A stretch of 64,000 nucleotides of DNA from Ligula intestinalis (lineage: Eukaryota; Platyhelminthes; Cestoda; Diphyllobothriidea; Diphyllobothriidae), in assembly GCA_036362985.1 (NCBI GenBank), contig JAYGXS010000009.1, positions 16,901,628 to 16,965,627 of the forward strand. Direction: 5' to 3'. Both the position numbers and the translations under genes were made by a program. Within the stretch, counting starts at the first letter, position 1. Every line of letters begins with the position of its first letter. This document shows positions 12,673 to 24,900 of this stretch, in pieces. A model generated the notes under the pieces. The model did not search any database. It had not been told where the DNA came from and saw nothing but the letters and a program-made list of their open reading frames with translations.

Positions 12673-12989
12673 CGTCTGCAGCACCAATCTCGGGACCTGG
12701 AGGGGGCCAGGTGGTCACGTTGCCCACGGCCAGGCCGGGTGGTGGAGCAAAGAGCGAACCGCCGGGGTTGTTGGTGCGACCCCCGCTACCGCCACGTCCA
12801 CCACGGCGTCGAGGGGGAAAGGAAGAACCAGCAGCCGCAGGAGGGAAAGACTGCCCGCCGGCGGTGCCCGTCAAGCCGCCGTCGGCCCACTGGAAGAAAC
12901 GACATCCACTGGAGGGATCACCCGGCACGCTGTTGGGACAGGTGTAAAAGTGGCGTCCCTTGTTGGCGGTGGCACGCGAGACAGTGCGA
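12673..12989 (-). CDS. TOP3A: TOP3A exon 19: GRF finger 2
   Basis: Residues 993-1098. RTVSRATANKGRHFYTCPNS then GCRFFQWAD completes GRF finger 2 (Cys1010, Cys1022, Trp1027). A Gly/Pro-rich tail follows. A consensus donor gtgagt at 12667-12672 suggests one more exon to the left; without splicing, the frame adds about 27 residues before TGA near 12590. I did not find the CCHC zinc knuckle that ends the human protein. Confidence 0.9.
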
Positions 12990-15900
12990 CTGGCGTGGTG
13001 GGGGTGAGGAGGCAGGCAAAACAGAAATGCTGATCAGTTTGGCGTACACACACAGTGGGTGAGGAGATAATTCGCACAAACTCATGACCGAAAATTGAGT
13101 TGCTAATTTAGCAAACATTTGGTTTCGTTAGCTGAATCTGATGGGTGGAATTTGCCATCAACTTACCATGGCTTAAACTCTAACTGTAAACATAGAGCAA
13201 ATAATGTTTGGTTTGTTTCGTAATGCAGTGCTAGCTTTTTCACGTGAATGGACGCACCCAAGGTCATAAAATATGTCAAAAGACAGTCGGTATAACTCGG
13301 TGGTGTGTGGCAGAAAACAAACGGAGGGTGGACGTACGTTCGAGGTGCTTAGACGAGCAGTCGTGTGAATCCCGCAGACGCGTTGCTGCCAGTTTATAAA
13401 GGAGGCAAAAGCGATTTGTAGGGCCCCTCAAGATACCTATCGCTCCCTCTCCGCCCAACTGCTTAGCGTATTTTGTGATGAAACATTTAATTCTTGGCTA
13501 GTGAGCGTAAATTAATATGTAATTGTGGTGGAAGTGATCAAAAAGCATTAAATTAAATAAGATTCTGTTCATTTTAATATGCTACATCGAATCAAATTCA
13601 ATCAACATAAACTTATAATGCGTAGGATACGAGTTACGGCAAGTTCCAAGACTGCTCGCCTTGTTGGTGAATCGTGCCTGCAAGAAGTGCCACTACCAGG
13701 CTTACGCACCTTTGCTACAGGTGATCCACCTTGTTTGAATGCAGCCGCGACACCTCTAAACTGGTCAGTTGTAATGGCACCAAAAAATTTAGGCAAAATG
13801 AACGCATATATCGTGCAGCGGAAGTCAAAACTGATATTCCTGATGAAGATTTGCTGGTGGAGATAGACAAGCAGCAAAAATCTATCATGTGCTATGGTGC
13901 TGTTTCCTGGCAAGGCAAAAGAGACCTCTATTTTATTGAAGGAGATGCTGCTGGGCAGGAAGGTGTTGCACCGGGTCAGAGAACGAAAAAAACTGTAAAT
14001 CAAGTTGTTTACAGAGAGGAGATGTGCCCGCAGATGTTTACAGATATTGATCAAGTAATGCAGGGAGAACCCTGGACGTGGCAGCAAGATGGTGCAAAAC
14101 CACACACTGCCAATGACACTGTCGCCTGGCTCCGAGTTAACACTCCAGATTTCATCACACCCCAGCAATGGCCATCCAAGAGCCCTGACCTGAATGTAAT
14201 GGACTTTTGCCTTTGGCGTGTACTCTTACAGGAGGTTTAGAGACGACGAATAGGAATCACTGATATTGAGTCAATAAAACATGTGTTGATGGACACATGG
14301 AACAACATCCCTCTTGATGTCATTCGTCGAGCAGCTCAGAGCTGGATGGATCGCTTACGTCGCTGTTCTGCAGTTAATGGACAGCATTTTGAGCGGTATC
14401 TGTAACTTTTTATTAGGTAACAGTTTGTTAATTACACAATAAAGTTGTTAGTTATAATTGTAATCACTAATTTTTATTTTTATAACAGTATAAACATTAT
14501 CATAAATTTAGGGGTTTTTCGTGGGGCACCCTGTACAATGAGGCCGTGAGTACATGAGGTCACGAGGCTAGCACCATTTTGAAAGCAGTCCAAGTTGGCC
14601 AATATTTGACGCCTATTCCAAAAACATTTAGCCACGAGGTCGAAAATTGCAGTCACTGGTGATTATGGATTACTTCTGAGTCGCCGGCGCAGTGAGTTTA
14701 TGCGCCTACTTTTATACACAGAGGACGGTTTTTGCTGATTTTTTTTTCAAAATAAAGCTTCTCTCGCTTTCACCCAAGACAAATTGTTCCCTTTTTATTT
14801 ACCTATCAGCTTTCAGCCTTCTAGGTCGATACTTGATTGGAGAGTTTATTTTATCTTGTTAATGGGCAATGACTGTTTGCAGTTGAACAAGAGGTCACGA
14901 AAATGCATGACGTCATTAAATTCTGCTGGTCTCGTGGTATTCGCCTTGTTCAAAAAATAGATCACCTTTCTTCCGGGCACGGAAGACTTTGTGACGAACT
15001 GCATACCGCGAGGGTTGAATGATTTCAATAATTTATATACAGCGGGTAGCCTAACTCATGAAATGTGATGGTTTATTGCGCATTCTAGGTTGTTTATTTT
15101 GTTCACTGAGTTGACTTGAGACGCAAAATGACGCTTACTAGAAGAGTTCAGTTCAGATCAGTATGTTAAGGGAAATGTGGGTAAACGCGGATCAAATCCA
15201 AGGTTTCTTGATATCCAAGGAGATAAGCAATCCCCCGTAGATTCCTGTTTAACCGTAGCGATAGGTGTTTAGCAAAACTGAGTAAAGCATGAGAGAAACG
15301 AAGGCTAAGGTGCGGCCCTAAATTTTACTGTGAAGGAGTTCAATGTTGGTTTATTGCAAGTCATGTATCACATCTCGAAGCATTCGAACACCTAACTTTT
15401 CTCATTAATTTACAGATTTTGTCGCGGTTCGCGACGTTGAAGAGCAGTAAATATGTGCGGAGATGAACCCTTGTTTCCTGTAGCCGCCGAGCCGCGGAGA
15501 CCATAACAATGGTTTCACGATCTTTCCGAAATTAACTCTATTACGTTTCTGCTCCTAGCAGTTGACTAGCCCTCGGGCCAGCGTTATGCTAAGCATTGAG
15601 GAAAGGATGTGTATCGATCGGTTAGGGAACTAACTCGCTCCGTTCTCTGTTGGGCCCGCCGAACAAAATGGACACGCATGCGCACTTCGGCAAAAAAAGA
15701 ACCATATCCATGCAATGGGAGTTATTTACCTTGAGCATAGTAGATCGGAGCTAAGTCAGTGCATAAAATACTCAGATGAATCCTGAAACATCAAACAGCT
15801 GCATTCAGGAGATAAATGGAAACGCAGATCTTTAATGACGCCTAAAATGGTCTGCATATTGTGTTTATGTCCACTGACCAATTGGGGATGGCTTTGCTAA

Positions 15901-18900
15901 TCACTGCTGCTCACTCGTACCAGGTACATAGAGGACGATAAATCCAGACAGCAGAAGTGTAACTCCATGAAACATCAAAAAAACCAAACAAGAAAATCGA
16001 TAAAAAACATATTATTTCCCCTTTTCACAATATGTATTAGACTCAAGAAGTCGAAAGTTTTTGCGGTTAACCAACAACATTATCTAGAGACCACAAGATC
16101 CTTTTTATACAATGGTTACAGGATGGACGACATTTTGATATAAATGAAGCTGAGGAATTGGCCTTAAAGCACATAGTCGCAGAGTCATCTCAAGTTGCGC
16201 GACGCAATATCCTTAACATTAACAAATAATCACTGAACAATGTTACAAACAAGGTTCAATAGTCCTGGCACAAAATTAGATCATGTGGATGGTAGTTAGC
16301 TAATTTGCGACTTATTTCTGTCCTTGACCAAAAGTGGTTCATTAAATAGATTTACTAAATGGGCATCCCAAAACTAGCAAAATCAAATGAAACCCGCCAG
16401 ATACATACAGATCAATTACTAGCGCTACTCATTATAATTGAGTAGGCGCTTATGTTTACTTCTTTTGGCGAGCATACGATCACTGCTTTTCGTCTACAGT
16501 TAGGTTAACAAACTTTTGAAATTTCCTTCTGTATCGATGCTTTTTTAGCCACATTGCAACCATTAGGAAATTCAAGGCTTTCTCTTATCTTCCACTTAAT
16601 AAAAGAAAACCGAACCTACAGAAGGGCAGGAACACCACAGGAGCAAGCCGGCTGGCTGTCTTGATGACTGTCCAGACCTTGACCACTGTCCTCAGTACGC
16701 GACCGGGCGGCCATTGTGGTGGCCGTGGATGAGCGTCGAGAAAGCGGGGTGAATGAGAGGCTCTGTCCGAGACCGGAAGACTGGCCTGTTTGACTGGGAG
16801 CATTTTCGTATGAGACACTGCTCGCCGAATCGCTGTCTTTCCACATGAAAAAGTTGCACACGTCGGAATCGCCACATTTGAAAAATTCCCGACCTATGCG
16901 CAATAATGACAGAGCAGAGTTAAATTGGTTGAAAGAGATAAACTTTTAGTAATAAATAAGTCATATGACCCTATATTTTTGTTTAATTGACAAAATGTTC
17001 ATTGGGCAAAGACGGCAAAGGAACCGTAATATTAAAAAGACTAGCAATTAAACAGTATAACTACGAAGTGGCTAGACGTAGCCAAATCAGTAATATTTTC
17101 AGATATTGTTGGTAAAGCTCACTAGAAACAGTAAACCCCCAAAAAGGACCAAATGAATCAGATGCACGGCCACGCTCACGCATTACAATAAGATACCCGA
17201 TAGTTCGACCGTCGATCTGGAAGATCTCAACCGTGAGCTTCAGCAAACTGAAAGCAGAGGCGGGGACTATAGCTGGATTTGAGTGAAAGTGGACTCGCAG
17301 GATCTACACCAGTCTCTCACCACTCCAACATCTGTATCCGGCGGGCTCGTTAAATTGAGCTGCCATTTTTTCTTTTTCTATTCGTTTGTAATAAATACTT
17401 CAGTTGAACGATTTTTATGCCTCTTTGTTTATTTGAACTACAATGAGGTCATCGGTGCACGACACTAAAGCCGTTCTGAAAGCAGTCCACTTTGGTCTAT
17501 ATTTGACGAATTTTCAGAGGATATTTATCCACGATATCGACAATTGGCGATTTCCCGGTGTTGAGTTTGTGTGCTTAACTTTATTCTTTGTGAATAGGGG
17601 AAGTCTTTGCTGGAATGATAGTTTCAAAATAAAGCGTATCCCTCTCTCAAAAAGATAAGAGTCGAGAAGACCGGAGATGGGGGGGGGGGGGGGGGGGGGG
17701 GTGTAGGTGGCTGGCGCGGCCAACACTTCAATAGACGTTTTAACAGCACACCTTGATAGGTAGGCTCCTGCATGCGCGGAAGCGCCATAAAGGCCATATT
17801 AGGAAGGAACCATTGCAGCCTGACTCTTAGTCCGCCAGCCAACCAGTCACTCCACACAACAGGACACACAGTGGGCTGATTGCACGGCCCCGTCAGCTGT
17901 CAACCATGCAAGCCTCGGCTTTTAGCGCACTGTGATAGCTTCAAGGACATCAGCACATATAGCGAAGAAAAGAAATGCACCTTGTCGTCGGCCTCACGCT
18001 AAGCCCCACTGCCAAGCTGATCGGTCGCATGTGAATAATCCCTGGCAAAGCGACATTAACGCAGGCCCAAAAACCTTTAAATAATACTGAAAATATTGAA
18101 ACAAATATAAAACTCCTAAGAAATATAGAAGCCAGTTTACTTTACCTAAAAGTACAAACTTTTCTAAAAGGCCGCAATTTCTAAATGCGCGCGCCACAGC
18201 ACGACATGGGCCTCTTGACACCAGGACTCACAGAACCAGGAGACTGGAAGCAGTTGGCATCCTCTGAATCCAAGTGTCACGCATTAATTACTTCACACAT
18301 TGGGCTGATGAGGTGTCTGGTAATGCATCAGTTGGCAGTCACACATAACACACATCCAGCCAAACAAAGTAAACACTAGAACGAGATAACTGGCAAGTAC
18401 AAGAGGGAGACTGGAATGGCCATTTCCGTTCAACCGGCGATTTCTGGTCATTAGTCAAATGCTCTAGCAATTGAGTCAGGGGCTCGCTGTCCTGTCGGTT
18501 GTAACCGGGTGTATTAATAATGGTAGAGGGGCGCCAGCCGACTGCGTTCCGCAACCCCCTCATCTCGCTACGCCTTCCGGCTTGATTGGGTGCCCCGTAG
18601 GCAATCACAGAATGACATTACCAATAAATACAAGCTAAACGGAGACAGCAGTTTCTGGCCTGTTAGGTATCATCGGCCAGGATCGCACAACATCATGTGC
18701 CAGCACCTGAGGCTGGAACCCACCTTCATTTGAGTAGCAGTTCGAAACTAAGGATTCACCCAAGGTTTGTCATTTGCGATCAAGAAATGCTTCCATCCAT
18801 AAATACATATTTCCTCTTAAAGAACGAATGCAAACCCGTACTGCCCCTATAGCGGGCTGAAGTGAAAAACACATGAATTCGAACAGTAAATCATTATAAA

Positions 18901-21900
18901 CAGTAAATTCGTTGATGAAAGTTCACCCGACCGCCAACGGGACTCACCTGTCTAGCTCTGATTTGGACCTCGACAGGGGCCAGTTACAGTTGATAGCACG
19001 CAGATAGTATTGCCGGACAAGACAAAAGAGAGTGGAATGGCCATTTTTGGCGTATTAGCCGTTGTCAGCCAGTCATGCCCAACCACAACAAGTACATGAT
19101 CTGAGGTTTGAACTTGCGGCATTTTGATCAGAGTCAAACGCCATAACCATTGAGACACGAGTTCGTTGTCTTTGTCGACAATACTATCTACGTACTATCA
19201 ACTGTTACGTCTGTCAGGGCCTCTGTCGAGGTCCAAGGCAGTGCGGGACAGATGAGTTCCGTTAGCGGTCGGATGAACGTCCATCAACGAGTGCCAATAC
19301 CGCCTGACCTAATCCGGCTCCACTTGAGGCTGGGTATGGCTGACTAACGAAGGCTAATAAGCCATCAATGGCCATTCCAGTCTCTCGTGCCTTCGCCGGC
19401 AAAAATATCCACCTACTAAACAGTACTGTGCCTACTTCACGAAACCTCAGCTGACATATTGAAATATAATTTGATAGAAAAGATTCTTTGAGAAACGTGA
19501 ACGAAATTTACTGCAAATTTTCGACGCTGGCACACCAGGTTGTCGTCGGACGTGAGAAAAATGTGTAAAATACAGTGTGCATTTTTAAACATGCCAAAAA
19601 TCGATACTGATTTGTCCTGTTTGGTCAATAGCAGATTTTGGTGGAAGGCGCTTTTTCCAGGCTTTTTTGAGATTGATGTACACTGAATCCAAATCGACGC
19701 GCCTATTGACCAAGCATGAAAAATCATTATCAATTTTTTGGCATATTTAAATGTGCACTGGTCTTTTCACATTTCTCTCGCGTAAGACGACGACCTGGTG
19801 TGCCAGCGTTGAAAATATACAACAAAGTTTGTTCACGTCTCCCAAGGAATCTTTTCTATAAAATTATATTTCTTCGGATGCCTATTTTCAAATTCATACG
19901 AATGTTGAAATGTATTTCTGCTTGAAACAAAAATAATATTGGGTATCATACGGCCTAATCCCAGGGTATTTAAGTCAGCTCAAGATGGGTCCGCGACAGA
20001 ATCCGAGGGCTAAACGGATAAAATCCTCGTCCCTGCGATAACATCTGGGACACGCAATTTCAATTTTATTGGCAAAACCAAGTCTGTTTGAAGGAGGATT
20101 TGGTTTAAGACGCAGCCTATACACACGAGGGGATTTTAAACTTCGCGTGCACAGAGGAGATCATCTTTTGGCGGATATACAAGGCTTATTTGAAAACAAA
20201 CCCTGATTGGGCCCTTGTTTGCGGACGGTGAAGAGACGAGCAGGTATGCCGCAATTGCATACAATCGAGACGGCGGAATCCCCGAGGCTAGGGAAGGCCG
20301 GTCCGCTTTGGGTGTGCAGAGAACGCGACGGAGGCACCAGTGGCGCAGGCGGTCGATGAGCGGCCGGCGCCTGGGCCAGTTGGCTGGCAAGCGGCGGTCT
20401 TGGGGGCCGAGGGCGGGCAGCGGCGACGTTGGTGCCACCGGGACGTTGGGACAGGGGTGGCGGCCGTTGCGAAGGCGCTTGGCCGTTTGAGGATGCGGTT
20501 CCGTTTGAGGGCGGCGTGCGGTTGTTGGCCGGGAGGCGGATGCCAAAAGCTGTGCGAAAGTCAGCATCGCAAAAGAGGCAAGTGGCGTACCTGTGTTGGG
20601 AGGAAAGAGGCCGATGGCTTCAGTACTACTTCCACCACCACCAATGATAGGTTCATCATTGCTAAGGAAGTTTGCCCAAAATCGTATTAGGCAAGTCGTA
20701 TTTTACCTGGGGCCTTTGCAGTTAGACGGCAATGCGGCTTCATGATTCAGTTTGTCAAAATATTGAAAGGGCGTGAAACAGAGAGCCTAGCATGCTTCGG
20801 CTACTCTACAGCAGCTGTTATTTCCGGCTGAAAAAGCTTGGAATCCTCCAGATCTCTTCTCCAATTAAACTCCCGTCCAACCTACAAAATGATTGTTTAC
20901 ACTCTTTCGAAGGTTGTCCCCCTCCTCCCTTGAACGCTGACCGCTCTCTAACTGCCCTACCCCGGTCTCGGCCCCTTCGTTCGATTTTCATATTTCACAT
21001 GGAAACCAGGGTGAAGTGACATGACGAGAGCCAGCCAGCTGTCTGTTACCCCCCCCCCTCCCCCTCCCTGACCCACCCACCCGCGTCTCCCCCGAGACCC
21101 CCTCGTCCACCCCCCCCCCCCCCGCTGATTTTAAACGTTTGTACCCCCCCCCCCTTTTCACCGGCACAGCATTGCCTGTGTTCACATCTCTCTCCCTTTG
21201 GCGCTGGTGTTTTCAGACCAATGGGAGCCCACAGGAACTGCCTCTTGAAATCATATAAAGGCAGAACCACCCCCCTTTGACCGACTCCCTTCGCTCTTGA
21301 CTTGGAGTATCCACTGTCGAGGTTTGTACATTTTATCTGTTATAATTTTTGCTTAATAGTACCGTACCACCTTGATAGCTGTTATCACTGGTTTTGGTGT
21401 ACGCGTGACTGCTGGATACAGTCAAAGGACGAAACAGCAGCTAACAATAAATCGTGCTCCTAGCGGTTGATGACAGGCTTGTTAAATGTCTAAACGAAGT
21501 CATCGCTAGCACACTCTGCTAACCTCCTAATTTCGGTCAGGAAAACAACCTGTAGAGGCCGCTAGCGGCCACTGTGGGAACCCGTGATCGCCGACTCATC
21601 ATTCTGTCGCCCGCCAAGGTTGCAGTCGCGATTACTGTCCTTAACACGCGCTCTTGCGTGAACGGCCGCACCCTGTCCACTTCTCGCTCAATGTCGGGCG
21701 CGACCTACTAAAACGCCCAGTCTCGGCAGCGCCCACGCTGGTGCGTTAACTCGCGCGGTCCAACTAATCACCTTCAAGGTTACGTAAGAGAAAGACAGCT
21801 AACGGTGCGTGTCGTCAGACATCACTCCAGACCCGACCCGACTAGGGAACGGATGCACTATTCCGAGAGTCAAATCTCCTCCCAACTATTCTCCAAACCT

Positions 21901-24900
21901 TCTGTACATGATATGTTGTTCCTACCAATCTGGCCTTCACATGACTGCCATCCTCTCCTGAGGAACCGGGCTTGGAAGATCGTAGCTGCTGGAATTTAAC
22001 TCTTTAGGCTTAAGACACGTTGATAAATCAATCATAAGAGTAGTGGAAATAACAATGAATAAACGACGCATTTGTCACATTCACTTTGTAGCAGTAGTAG
22101 TAATGGAAATAGTAGCATTAGTATCAATATGATTAGTAGCGGCAGCAGCAGTAGTAGTGATATTCGTATTGGTAATAGTAGTAGAGTTATAGGTAGTGAT
22201 AGCAGTATTCTAAATAAGTGGTAGTATTAGTAGTGGTGATAGCAGTAGTAGTATTAGTGGTGGTGGTGGTGGTAGTCGTAGCATTAGTAATAGTAGTAGA
22301 TGTGGAAGCAAAAGTCGCCGTCCTAGTATCAGTGTCAGAAGTAGCGTCAGTAGTGGTACTAGTATTAGTAGGAGTGGTGGGAGTATAGTATTATAAGCAT
22401 CAGTAGTGGTAGTACTAGTAGTATTGGTAGCAGTGTTAGTAGCGGTAGTATGATTAGCAGTAAAAGCATCAGTATTTGTAGTGCTAGTAGTAGTGGCAGT
22501 GGTAGTAGTGAAAGTAGTTGAAGTATTATTATTAGGCGTGGTAGACCCATCAGCGCTTAAAGGTCTAAGTCGTTGGCCCAGAATGAGCTAATCCAGGTAA
22601 CACCTTAATTGGGTCTTTGCCTTTCAACGGTGATGAGGTACTCTCGTCTTTTGTCTTGACATCGGGTTCAGGTGTGGGAGTGGTCAGAGAGTTGGCCAGA
22701 TCGGGCGAGCCTATTTTCACTATAATTCTGTTGAGGTCACCGCGTCCGCCTGTGGTCGACATCGTCGAGAGCGACGGTCGAACTGTCGGCAGTAGTAGTA
22801 GTAGTAGTAGCAGTGGAAATAGTAGTATTATTAATGTTGTTAGTAGCAGTAGTAGTAGGATCGGCAAGAGTAGTCGTATTATCAGTAGTAGTGGCAGTAG
22901 TTGTTGTAGTATCCTTGCGATTGGTAGTAGTTGCAATAGTAGTAGTATTAGCATTGGAAGTGGTAGTATTAGTAGCTATGGTAGCAGTAGTATTATTAAT
23001 GGCGGTAGATGTAGTAGTATCAGTAGTCGTAGTATTAGAAATAGTATTGGCAGTAGTAGCGGTAGTATGCGTAGTAGTACAAGTAGGAATGGTGGTAGCA
23101 GTAGGAATATAATAGCAGTATTAACATTAGTAGCGGTAGCAGTAAAAGTATATGCATTAGCAATATTAGCAGCGTTAATTGTATCATTAGTAATGTTAAT
23201 AGATATGGTTGTAGTATCAGAAGCAGTACTTGTAGCATTAGTAGTAGTGGCAGTAGTTGCGGTAGACGTAGGAGTAGTAGTAGTAGTAGAAGCAGTAGCA
23301 GTGGTGGTGGGGATGGTAGCAGTAGTTACAGCTGTAGTACTAATATTTGTAATAGTAGTAGTATCATCAGGCGTGATCGTAGTATTAGTGGTAGTGGTAG
23401 AAGAAGTATTTGGAGTACCAGCAGTATTGGCGGCAGTAGTAGTAATATGGTTTTATCGGTCTTGTAGTAACATTCGACGCAACCAAACTCGACAAATCGA
23501 ACTCACTCCCTATCAGGGGTGTCCTGGATATAGCCAGTGGGCAACCGAGTACCGAGACGGAATTTAAGGCCGAGAAGTGTCGCCCCGGTAGACGGGCGAT
23601 TGTGTTGCTGTTGCATGACACAGCTCGGGCCACAAGGCAGGCAGGGGGAAGGCGTGAGATTTTCCGATGGCTGACTTAGCTCCTGCTGGCGAACAACGCG
23701 TGCACCAATTACACAGTCCGGCAGCCAAACGGCGTACCGACAGGGAGGGTAACCAGAGCAGGAGAGGAACCAGGCGGTAGAACCGGATCTACGAATAGCA
23801 AAACAAAACGACGAAGTAAGTAGCTACAGTATAGTACAAGAGCTAACACAATTCGCGAAACCTAATGGGAATTTACAGGAGCACTTAGGGACACCTCAAA
23901 ACTCCCTTCAATTTGTCTTGGAAAAAGGTAAAATAAGTAAACGTTAGTCAGCACAATCCCCTAAACATGAAAGTGGTTCCGTGGTGCAACGGTAGCGTGT
24001 AAACTCAATTACCAAAGGTTCCGTGTTCGAATCTCGGGGCTTCCAACCCTTGAGAGATTTGGTATGACTGGCTGATGACGGCTAACAAGCCAGAAATGGC
24101 CATTCAGATCCATTTCAACACGAAAGTGTGTTTACTCTTGCAGGCAAGGACCCTCTGTCTATAATACTAGCCGCTATGCGGCTACTGGCGGGACTCAAGA
24201 ATGACTCCGAAGGCAGAAGAGGACGAGGGAGTTTCGTTAGCGATCGGTGAGCGTTCATCAACGAGTGTGAATATGTCCCGATATAAACCGGCTGGACGAG
24301 CCGGTGATTCAATGGTTAAACGGCGTTGGATTTCTGATCCACAGGTCGCGGGTTCAAGGTTGGGGCGGTGCAACACCTGGGGTCAGGTACGACTGGCTCA
24401 TGAAGGCCAATGAGCCGAAGATGGAAATACTAGCCTTCCTTGTCTTTGTCGAATAGTGATCGCCAACTAAAGTTATCACTGTGCTGTCATGACTTATGTA
24501 CTTCTACTCCTTTACAGTTAATTTTTGCGCTTTCAACATCTCTAGATTTTCTTACATAAAATGTACTTTTAGCAAAAGTAATATTACTGAATTTGCGACT
24601 AAATTTGTCTGAAATTCCTCCGTTATTAGAACTTCCCATAGACGCATCCGAGCCGGTTTCGGATTGAGTAGAAATAGGGCGTAAATGTACGTTCATTTCG
24701 ACGACTTATGCCATATACAGGGATGAAGGCAACTGTGGTACTTACCCAGTCCTGTTAGGGACAGCGGCGCTCAGTTCGGCGGCTGATGCGGGCGTGGCTT
24801 TCTTTTGACGAATAACCACATCTTTGCTGCAGGAAGGGCACTGGAAGACCGTTGAAAAGCCATCCATACGCACGCCTGGAATCGAGTCTATTAAGTCAGA

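Noticed and set aside
12568..13118. Several overlapping plus- and minus-strand frames opposite exon 19
   Set aside because: Shadows of the GC-rich exon 19 (Pro/Gly codons leave other frames open).
20136..20690. Long Arg/Pro-rich frames around 20.2-20.6 kb in other frames
   Set aside because: Shadows of TOP3A exon 17, which is GC-rich; the correct frame is the one carrying the zinc-finger cysteines and splice sites.
22571..22789. Unique island read on the minus strand as a possible extra TOP3A exon (RGDLNRIIVKIGSPDLANSL)
   Set aside because: Its phase does not fit after exon 16, and exons 16 and 17 already join in frame to give the complete zinc finger 2.
22617..23567. 316-codon plus-strand frame, plus matching long minus-strand frames
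   Set aside because: They come from the GTA trinucleotide repeat, which is open in several frames and gives poly-Ser, poly-Val or poly-Leu. TOP3A exon phases on either side (23507 to 20590) join perfectly without them.
24286..24370. Possible tRNA gene
   Set aside because: It has A/B-box-like motifs, but the 3' end continues into the SINE body and the cloverleaf does not close.
24487..24696. Serine-rich minus-strand frame next to exon 15
   Set aside because: Protein-like composition, but it lies in intron 15, has no acceptor in phase and matches no part of TOP3A.
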